64,000 bases of DNA from Phycisphaerales bacterium UBA7800. GTDB taxonomy: Bacteria > Planctomycetota > Phycisphaerae > Phycisphaerales > Phycisphaeraceae. The stretch lies in assembly GCA_002480565.1 (NCBI GenBank), contig DLCK01000035.1, positions 62,001 through 126,000 on the forward strand, given 5' to 3'. Both the position numbers and the translations under genes were made by a program. Below the pieces are notes generated by a model. That model searched no databases and was not told the origin of the DNA. It was given only the letters and a program-made list of their open reading frames with translations. Below, piece by piece: positions 55,101 through 61,326 of the stretch. Numbering within the stretch: position 1 is the stretch's first letter; each line of letters starts with the position of its first letter.

Positions 55101-55166
55101 TGCAGCACGCGACACCGGCTTGCGCGGTGGCGGGAAGATGCGTTGGATGATGTCCCGGATACTCAA
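52125..55166 (-). CDS. Large vWA / glutamine-amidotransferase-like membrane protein (TTG start)
   Basis: 1013 residues. Two N-terminal transmembrane helices (about 25-45 and 84-100) precede a vWA domain with MIDAS VDTSASV (about 115-280). A beta region (280-365) and a class I glutamine-amidotransferase-like domain follow (LMVTDLEGDRRDW, GSGFLMVGGDQSFGPGGYH), then a second vWA-like segment (MIIISDGDPQPPP), a helix near 875 and a Lys/Gly-rich cytoplasmic tail. Such proteins accompany MoxR in planctomycetes. The start is a TTG overlapping the TGA of the upstream gene; the next Met is 29 codons later, inside the first helix. Confidence 0.85.
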   Translation of the reverse strand: MSIRDIIQRIFPPPRKPVSRAAWWFPIASMLLFLSICFALDITNKLIFTRPNAFWLTLFYPWVWWMIAAGHAGVSGARAKWVYGLRWLLLCIIIAALAQPRSVRSDKSMSVIFAVDTSASVSPNMQKEAITFAVQTANTKPQKDNVGLVFFGRDAAVELPPMQSFPFEAINVQVNNDGTNIASSLSLSSALIPDNKLGRIVLVTDGTETEGNLDRVLDELAARKIPVDVLPISYDHDKEVWVERLDLPRFVRSGETYEAAAIVSSLSPGKGKLVLKENGNVIYEDQVNFQAGKNRYTLPITLREDGYYEYEAIIETAKEDDQHARNNRAISYLFLQGKGSVLMVTDLEGDRRDWQAMREALQLAQRQVRVMSAYELPDNPLALLPYDCIVLANVPADQLSLPQMQAMRDAVFHQGSGFLMVGGDQSFGPGGYHHTLVEEILPVTMDVQNKKILPKSALAITLHTCEFPQGNTWAKRITKQAIQVLGSQDDVGVLVFDWQGGDEWLFPFTPASQYNQLAMKINSAQIGDMPSFATSMRLALNGFKQNDAAERHMIIISDGDPQPPPPALLQEFVNNKITVSTVAVFPHGTQTQTMQAIANVTGGRYYFPQDPNILPSIFIKEAKTLRRSMIQNKVFSPIIDFPSPILKGIDGMPDLKGYVLTTPKPRSTTILEGPEQREPDPVLATWRYGIGKTAAFTSDLSPNWAANWMGWTHYQAFVSQLVKDVARVSTSNNMHMQAFTSGNTGIITAEDFEIDSPLYNISAQVIGPDGQSRTVALEQIAPKRYEARFDLWGEGRYQVIATASGDNKNNRMHAGFVVPYSQEYLRFGSSPMTIKKIVEKTGGNLLTTDNTAADIFPKDRKERFTSKPSFDWLLFALCCLLPLDVAIRRVQVDMQFFRDLFGPHKTITPKQETFDTLLKKRKSVKEKMQQGDDAANALSNGNTPGKASGASGGGGGRRESQMEIITQTKIDDQPTTTSENKPKQTESDESSTTSRLLNLKRKQRGEQDENNPS

Positions 55167-56965
55167 AGCTCAAGCTCCACGATGCGGCGGTTGCCCGTGT
55201 CCATGATGCGCAATTGATGCTCGGGCGTCACCGTTAAAGACCAGGGCGTCATGAATTGATCATTACCTCGGCCGGTATGCCCGAATGTCGCTACGATTTT
55301 ACCCGACAAATCCATCTCTGTGACGCGACCTGCGCCATATTCAGCAATATAAAAATGTTCACGATCATCAATGGTCAGATCGTAAGGCAGATCAAGGTGA
55401 TTTTCGCCAAGGGTGTCGATGTGCTTGCCGGTTTGGGTGTCAAAGACAAGGATGCGATTGTTGATTGCATCAGCGACGTAGAGTTTGCCTTTGTGATACA
55501 GACTGCCGCTGGCACGTTGGAATTCGCCAGTGTCGGTGCCTGCCTTGCCGAAGGTCATCACATGTTGCATCTCCGCGGTGAATTTTTGGACGCGGTCATT
55601 GCCACCATATTCCACGACGTAGATGAATCCGTCTTCGTCTTGCACCAGTGAGACGGGGTAAATGAATTGCCCCGACGCTTCGCCGCGTTGGCCGAACATT
55701 TTGGTGATCTTTCCCTGAGTATCGAAAAAGACAATGCGATGGTAATGGGTGTCGGCTACGGCGATGTGTCCGTCCTGCATCAGACAGGTGCCTTCGGGAT
55801 TGCCGTTTTCATTGGTTGGTAATCGCCAGATGTCGGTGACTTTGCCATGACTGTCGTAAAGCAATACCCGCCCGGCCGTGTCGAGTACGATCATCCGCCC
55901 GTCGGGAAGCATCCGCGCCGATCGCGGGGCGGGGACGCTGATGTCATCCAAAGGAATCGACCAGACGTTGGACTGTTTGACGGTGATTTGTTCGCCATTG
56001 CCTGATGGTTTACATCCGCTGATGAGGATCATTGAAACCAGCAGCAGCAATGTGATCACGTTCAGACGTATTCGGTCGGACACTTTGAGTAGTGGTATAG
56101 GCAGATGCCAAATGTCTTTGGTTGTCTCATTACCAGCGGACACTGTGGAGCATTGGATACTGCCATGAAACTGTGTGCGTTGAATGGACAGATTGCTTTG
56201 GTTGTCAGGGAGAATATGCAATGACTGGGGCCGTACGCAATGTGGTTTTTCGTTGCTGTGTTGGAGATAGATGGCTTGATCCTCAGTGGTGAACCAGTTG
56301 GCGGGGCCGAGCAGGTCTGCGATCTGTTGTGTGCGTGGTTGGTGATAAACCTGCTGGGTTTGGCCTTGCTGGAGGACTTGCCCATCACCCATGCAGATGA
56401 CCTGCTTGGCATAGGCTAAGACGCGCGATGGATCATGGGTGGCAAAGATCAGTGATTGGTTGTTACTGCTAATCGCATCGGTGATGTGTTGCCAATACCG
56501 CATCGCATCTTGATGTGCGACATGAGCCAGGGGTTCGTCCATCACCAGTATTGCAGCATTGCTCACCATCGCTCGCGCAACGGATAGCCGGTTTTGCTGA
56601 CCCCGCGAAAGTGATGGCGGTTTTTTATCTGCATGCTCGGTGAGTTCCATGATGCTCAGCCAATGCTCAGACTGCGTTTTATCAGACAAAGCAGAAAGGT
56701 GTTGACGGACTGTTAAATGAGGCCAAAGTCCATCATCCTGGGGCACCCAGTAGACGGGTAATTGTGTGTCAGGTCGGTCGGCATGGTTAAAACGCAATTG
56801 GCCAGAGGATGGTTTTTCAAACTCCACGAGCAGGTTTAACAGAGAGCTTTTTCCCGCACCTGAGATGCCGACCACTGCGGTGATGCCAGGTGTGAATGAC
56901 AGCGTGATGTCCAAGAGGCGTCCGGGCATGTTGATTTGTTCAAGTTGCCAAAGGGGTTCACTCAT
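55163..56965 (-). CDS. ABC ATPase (TOBE) fused to lipoprotein-like NHL beta-propeller
   Basis: 600 residues. Residues 1-220 are an iron/polyamine-type ABC ATPase: Walker A GISGAGKSS (33-41), signature LSRGQ (119-123, Gly to Arg), Walker B ILVMDEPLAH, H-loop FATHD. Residues 243-305 look like the TOBE domain (VRPQSLHILP to DRIRLNV). The TOBE end runs straight into a hydrophobic stretch with a lipobox-like LISGC (Cys 318). Residues 335-600 are NHL repeats (FFDTQGKITKMFGQRGEASG, YVVEYGGNDRVQKF, YVADAINNRILVFD). An in-frame GTG (codon 295, at 56083) could start a separate lipoprotein, though no ribosome site is seen. It overlaps the permease gene by 8 bases and the vWA gene by 4. Confidence 0.85.
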   Translation of the reverse strand: MSEPLWQLEQINMPGRLLDITLSFTPGITAVVGISGAGKSSLLNLLVEFEKPSSGQLRFNHADRPDTQLPVYWVPQDDGLWPHLTVRQHLSALSDKTQSEHWLSIMELTEHADKKPPSLSRGQQNRLSVARAMVSNAAILVMDEPLAHVAHQDAMRYWQHITDAISSNNQSLIFATHDPSRVLAYAKQVICMGDGQVLQQGQTQQVYHQPRTQQIADLLGPANWFTTEDQAIYLQHSNEKPHCVRPQSLHILPDNQSNLSIQRTQFHGSIQCSTVSAGNETTKDIWHLPIPLLKVSDRIRLNVITLLLLVSMILISGCKPSGNGEQITVKQSNVWSIPLDDISVPAPRSARMLPDGRMIVLDTAGRVLLYDSHGKVTDIWRLPTNENGNPEGTCLMQDGHIAVADTHYHRIVFFDTQGKITKMFGQRGEASGQFIYPVSLVQDEDGFIYVVEYGGNDRVQKFTAEMQHVMTFGKAGTDTGEFQRASGSLYHKGKLYVADAINNRILVFDTQTGKHIDTLGENHLDLPYDLTIDDREHFYIAEYGAGRVTEMDLSGKIVATFGHTGRGNDQFMTPWSLTVTPEHQLRIMDTGNRRIVELEL

Positions 56966-58340
56966 AGTCGGGCAGTTTTCTTCCTCGGAGGATCAGCAGT
57001 AGCAGGCCAAGGAGCATTGGCGGGAGCATGTAGGTCATCACGACCATCGCGCTGAGCGTTTCGTACTTGCCATAGTGCATCAGATTGTACAGTCGAACGA
57101 CGGCGCCCTGCATGCCTGCTGGTGAGAGTAATGCTGATGCAGGCAGGTCATGGTAGGTGATGTACAGGAGGATGCCGATGAGCAGGCAGATGCCTCGGAC
57201 TTGTTGCTGCCATCGCAGGTGTTTGGCAAGGCGTTGGTGCTGTTTATCAAGGGACAAACGCGTGAGCCATGTCATATGTGTCGAACTGCTTTGCTCTTTG
57301 AGGACCGGCCCCAGCAGCAGACCTGCCGGTAACGCGATGAGTGTCAGTGCAAGGACAATCGGCAGCGGTGTGTCGTAGAGTCCATTAAACAGCTTGGTTT
57401 GAAATAGAGACATGATCACTAAACCGACGACCAAGGAACCTGCCAAGCCTGGTAGACACAATGCCCATATCGTCCATCGTGGTAATCGACGACACAAAAG
57501 CATGAGCATCCAAATCAGACTTGTTGCAAGGATGGCGAACATGGCCGTGTAACCAATTTCCAGCCAAATCTGTTGCTGCACAATCACGGTCGGCATCGCA
57601 CCAATCGCCGGTTTAAGCACCCACCACCACGGGATGATCAGACAGATCAGCATACTCAACAGCCACCATGCGATGAGTCCGGCGGATCGCAGGTGCAGGT
57701 GTTGTATGTTGGGGGTGATGGTCAAATGCTGACGTTCATCACGACGGGGGATGGCGATCAAGACCACGAGCAGTAATAGCACACTGACGGACAACGGCAG
57801 CAGTAACCAGACAAGGGTTGAACGCAAAGGCGCCCCACCGACTTGAGCATCAAAAAGCCAGATCGTCCAATGCGTGCAGCCCATGCGCGATGTGATTTCA
57901 AACTCGGTAAAGCAGAGGACAAACACCATTGCACTTGCCATCGCCAACAGGCGTCCGGGGCCGTGTGTCAGATAACATCGCCATCGCGGCAGGCGTCCGA
58001 GTTTCAAATTGTGTAACGCAGTAGGCGACAGGGGGGCTGCCGGTGCCATATGCAATAGCAATAACGTGACCGGGAAAAACCGCATCATCAGCAATAGTGA
58101 ATAAAGCAGGTCATTAAGCAGCGGATGTCGGATCAACGACAGGGCAACATTGGAATAAGCATAGCCCATCACCAACGGGGGCATGAAAATCGGTAAGAGC
58201 AGTAACCACCACACCCGTCGGATCAGACCTTGCTTGCTGAGCGTTGGCAACACAGAGACAGCCAGGAGCGTACACATCAAGCAGACTCCAAGACTGCGTA
58301 TCAGTGTAAGTGTCACTGCCCAGAACAAAGCCTGACTCAT
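56958..58340 (-). CDS. Ferric-type ABC transporter permease (FbpB-like)
   Basis: 460 residues from the ATG at 58340, which shares its A with the TAA of the binding-protein gene (TAATG), so translation is coupled. About 12 hydrophobic segments in two halves with a charged hinge (IAIPRRDERQHL) match the duplicated permeases of the Fe(III) FbpB family. Local matches include IFMPPLVMGYAYSNVAL and LPGLAGSLVVGLVIMSLFQ. The canonical EAA loop is poorly conserved. It should form the channel for the substrate delivered by the 58340-59413 product. Confidence 0.85.
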   Translation of the reverse strand: MSQALFWAVTLTLIRSLGVCLMCTLLAVSVLPTLSKQGLIRRVWWLLLLPIFMPPLVMGYAYSNVALSLIRHPLLNDLLYSLLLMMRFFPVTLLLLHMAPAAPLSPTALHNLKLGRLPRWRCYLTHGPGRLLAMASAMVFVLCFTEFEITSRMGCTHWTIWLFDAQVGGAPLRSTLVWLLLPLSVSVLLLLVVLIAIPRRDERQHLTITPNIQHLHLRSAGLIAWWLLSMLICLIIPWWWVLKPAIGAMPTVIVQQQIWLEIGYTAMFAILATSLIWMLMLLCRRLPRWTIWALCLPGLAGSLVVGLVIMSLFQTKLFNGLYDTPLPIVLALTLIALPAGLLLGPVLKEQSSSTHMTWLTRLSLDKQHQRLAKHLRWQQQVRGICLLIGILLYITYHDLPASALLSPAGMQGAVVRLYNLMHYGKYETLSAMVVMTYMLPPMLLGLLLLILRGRKLPDYE

Positions 58341-59413
58341 TACTGAAGGTACTCCGACTTGAGCCAGTCTAAAGCAGGTTGGCGAGCTTCCTGGAGTTCC
58401 ATGAGCGGAAAGCCGTCCTCTGCCCATGTCTTGAGTTGTTTGACGTTGTCGGAAAGTTTGGACTCATCGACAGGGCCAAGTGGAATCTGACGAGCAGAGG
58501 ATTGGCTGAGTTGGAGTTCGATTTTTTCACTGACGATGTAGTCAATAAACTGTTTGGCTGTGTCAGGATTCGGACAGTTGCGAATCATCATAACGGTGTT
58601 GGGGATGCAGATGGTCTGGTCGATGTCGTCCAGGCGATAGGGGAGCATTTCGACGGGTTGTCCGGCATCTTTGGCGACAAAAAAGTCATCAGTGTCGGTC
58701 CATCCCAGAGTGCAGTTACCTTGAGCGACGAGGTTTTTGGTTTGCCCGTTGGATTGGGCGAAGATGAGTTGGCGGTCAATGATGTCTTTATGCCATTTTT
58801 TAAGGGCGTCTTCGCCCATGGTTTGCCAGAGAACGGTGTAGTGTGTGCGTGTCGTGCCATAGAGAGGTTTGGCAAAAGCAACGCGGTCCAGGATTGGTTT
58901 TTCCATCATCACGTCAATGGCCTGGGGGGTCGGGGTGATGAGATTGGTATTGATGATCCAGACGCGCATTCTTGCAGCAAAGCCAACCCATTGGCCTTGG
59001 GGGTCTTTGTAGATAGAGGGGATTCGGTTGTAACCTTTGCCGATGTAGGGTTGGAGAATTCCTTTGGATTGCAGGTCCAAGGTGCCGAGGATTTCATTGT
59101 TCCAGAAGACATCGCATCGCGGGTTGTCTTTTTCGTTGGCGAGTCTTTCGGTGAGTCCCAGGGACTTGGTTGCTTCGGTATCGTAGACGGGATAGACCTT
59201 GATACCGGTGTCTTTTTCGAACTGTTTGAGAATCGGTTCGGAGAACACCTGGTCGTGAGCACAGTAGACAATTAACTGTTTTTGCTCAACGGTTGGCTTG
59301 TTGTTGATCACGTACAGCAGTCCGCCGAGTACTAAGAGTCCGGCGATGACGATGATAAACGTGATGATGTTGGAGTGAGATTTACTGGGGGTTTGGAGTC
59401 CGTGCTGATTCAT
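58340..59413 (-). CDS. Extracellular solute-binding protein, ferric/FbpA-like, membrane anchored
   Basis: 357 residues. An N-terminal helix (IITFIIVIAGLLVLGGLLYV, about 15-36) has no clear cleavage site, so it may stay as an anchor. The binding domain opens LIVYCAHDQVFSEPILKQFE and includes CDVFWNNEILGTLDLQSKG, GFAARMRVWIIN and GWTDTDDFFVAKDAGQPV, as in FbpA/AfuA-type proteins that bind iron or organic anions. Ligand residues were not confirmed. Its start lies inside the preceding coiled-coil gene (32-base overlap). Confidence 0.88.
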   Translation of the reverse strand: MNQHGLQTPSKSHSNIITFIIVIAGLLVLGGLLYVINNKPTVEQKQLIVYCAHDQVFSEPILKQFEKDTGIKVYPVYDTEATKSLGLTERLANEKDNPRCDVFWNNEILGTLDLQSKGILQPYIGKGYNRIPSIYKDPQGQWVGFAARMRVWIINTNLITPTPQAIDVMMEKPILDRVAFAKPLYGTTRTHYTVLWQTMGEDALKKWHKDIIDRQLIFAQSNGQTKNLVAQGNCTLGWTDTDDFFVAKDAGQPVEMLPYRLDDIDQTICIPNTVMMIRNCPNPDTAKQFIDYIVSEKIELQLSQSSARQIPLGPVDESKLSDNVKQLKTWAEDGFPLMELQEARQPALDWLKSEYLQ

Positions 59414-61097
59414 TTTGCGCCTGTTCTATGGTGTCAAAGTACTTCTTGATGGCATCGTGATAACCGGCGGGTACTTGTTCGGAGTCGATGGCTTGGGCGG
59501 CGTCTTGTTTGATGGTGTCCAGTGACTGTTGATAGTCCTTGACGGCTTGGCCTGCGGGGGCCTTGCCTTTGGTTTTCCAGCTAAGCAGGATTTTGCCAGC
59601 ATTGAGTTTGGACTTGTCTTTTTCGGTTTTGAAGTTGGTGGTGATGGAGTCGTCTTCGGGGGCGATATTGCCTTGTCCTTGACCGGCTCCGCCCATGCCA
59701 CCGCCGTTACCGTTGCCGGGTTTGGAGCCGCTGCCTTTGCCTTGTCCCTGACCTTGGCTTTGTCCTTGCCCTTGGCCTTGTGCATCTGCCATGGATGGGC
59801 TGGGCTGCTGGCCTTCGCCGTTGGCTTGCTGCATCATTTTGTCATAGAGCTTCTGGTAGTCGCCCATGGAGTTGCAGCTGGAACAGGCTTCACCGTCGAG
59901 GGGTTTTTGGTTGTTGGCTTGCTGAGCTTTTTGCACGGTTTTGAGTGCTTCTTCGAGCTTCTTCATGTCGCGGACACTTTGGGCAAGTTGCTCAAGTTCC
60001 TGCTGTGATAAATCCATCGACTCCTTCATGGCCTTGGCTGCTTCTTCGAACATGTTCTGCATTTTGCTCATGTCCAATTGCTGCAATGCCTGTTGCAGAG
60101 ACTCAGCCATTTTCTGACCGCCGTCCTGTTTCATGGCATAGTCGGCCATCTCCTGAATCGACTGCTTGATATCCTTTTGGAGTTTCTGACGTTCAGCAGG
60201 GTCTTTGGTTTGAGCGAGTTGCTCAGCCTTTTTCTTGACCTCGTCCATCTTGCTTTGCAGGTCCTGGGTCTTGCCGTTCTGCATTTGCTTTTGCCATTGC
60301 TTTTGCTGATCGGTGGTGTTGCCAAAGCGTTGATTGGTCGGATTTTTTTTCAGTGACTGAGCGAGTTTTTGCTGCTGCCATTGTTGTTCGATGTGTTGCT
60401 TCTGATCCGCCAATCGCTTGAGATTGCCCTTGGGGTCCTGGGGCTTCATCTTCCGAAGTGCCTGTTGCAGGGCATTGATCCGAGCTTCGACCTGCTTGGA
60501 GTTTTCCGCTTCAAGATCTTTTTTCTTGAGTTGCTCGGTACGCTTGACGATGGTCTTACGCGTTTCTTCCAATCGCTTTTTGCGTTCGGTGATTTTCTGG
60601 CGGACTTCTTCTTTACCCAGCAGATCAAACGAAGGCATCCAGAAAACAAGTCCCAGTAGCAATAGCATGGACACCACAACGTGAAGCAGCTTGTTGCCCG
60701 GTGCGTAAGGGACAACCTGTTTGGAGGAGATGGTGGGGGCTTTGTGATTGGCTTCGTCAGCAACTGCGTCCTGATACTCACCTGTGGCAGTGCTCAATGA
60801 TGTCGCAGTGAGAAACAGGTCCTTGGTGTGGGCATGTTCATCAGCCAGTCGCGCGGCCTGCGTCGTATTGATCCCACGGTGAAAAACACTGGCGACCAAC
60901 AGGCCAGCAGCGGGCACGAGCAGAACCATCCACCATTGGAATGGATCATCAATCACATTAATCAACCGCAAGGTGATCAGCACGGTGGCAAAGATCACCG
61001 CAAAGACGAGCGTGGCGACATACCATCGCTGCGACAGATGTATCACACGCCGACGCATCGCGATCTCGCCAAGCAGTTGTTGTGGTGTGCCAGCCAT
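59382..61097 (-). CDS. Gln/Lys-rich coiled-coil membrane protein (DUF4175-like)
   Basis: 571 residues. Three hydrophobic segments occur: about 26-46, 54-70 and 138-155. The middle (165-395) is a long coiled coil rich in Lys, Gln and Glu. Then come CSSCNSMG (a possible metal or disulfide site), a low-complexity GQGQGQSQGQGQGKG tract (about 440-490) and a soluble C-terminus. Similar proteins, sometimes called DUF4175, occur next to MoxR and vWA genes in planctomycetes. It is likely a structural or scaffolding envelope protein. The following gene begins within it. Confidence 0.75.
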   Translation of the reverse strand: MAGTPQQLLGEIAMRRRVIHLSQRWYVATLVFAVIFATVLITLRLINVIDDPFQWWMVLLVPAAGLLVASVFHRGINTTQAARLADEHAHTKDLFLTATSLSTATGEYQDAVADEANHKAPTISSKQVVPYAPGNKLLHVVVSMLLLLGLVFWMPSFDLLGKEEVRQKITERKKRLEETRKTIVKRTEQLKKKDLEAENSKQVEARINALQQALRKMKPQDPKGNLKRLADQKQHIEQQWQQQKLAQSLKKNPTNQRFGNTTDQQKQWQKQMQNGKTQDLQSKMDEVKKKAEQLAQTKDPAERQKLQKDIKQSIQEMADYAMKQDGGQKMAESLQQALQQLDMSKMQNMFEEAAKAMKESMDLSQQELEQLAQSVRDMKKLEEALKTVQKAQQANNQKPLDGEACSSCNSMGDYQKLYDKMMQQANGEGQQPSPSMADAQGQGQGQSQGQGQGKGSGSKPGNGNGGGMGGAGQGQGNIAPEDDSITTNFKTEKDKSKLNAGKILLSWKTKGKAPAGQAVKDYQQSLDTIKQDAAQAIDSEQVPAGYHDAIKKYFDTIEQAQNESARTPNPQ

Positions 61098-61192
61098 ATG
61101 AACTCCCGGTGGTAGACTCTACATATCATACCATCTCATGAGGTAGACGGTGCAGATTGCGGGAAATTTCAAGGCAATGGGTAAGCAATTTT

Positions 61193-61287
61193 TTTAACCA
61201 CAGAGGCTCAGAGACACAGAGCAAGTCAGAATCAGAGTCTTGAGCAATTTGTTTTGGACTCTGTGACTCTGTGTCTCTGTGGTTAAA
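61193..61287. repeat. Inverted-repeat element (CCACAGAG type)
   Basis: Arms 61193-61221 and 61259-61287 are inverted copies with three mismatches in 29 bases, around a 37-base centre. The arms are built of CACAGAG/CTCAGAG units. It lies in the 229-base gap between the macroglobulin-like gene and the coiled-coil gene, where no gene is seen. Confidence 0.85.
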
Positions 61288-61326
61288 CGAATAATGATGA
61301 TCTGCAATGGATGTCTTTGGATTGAA

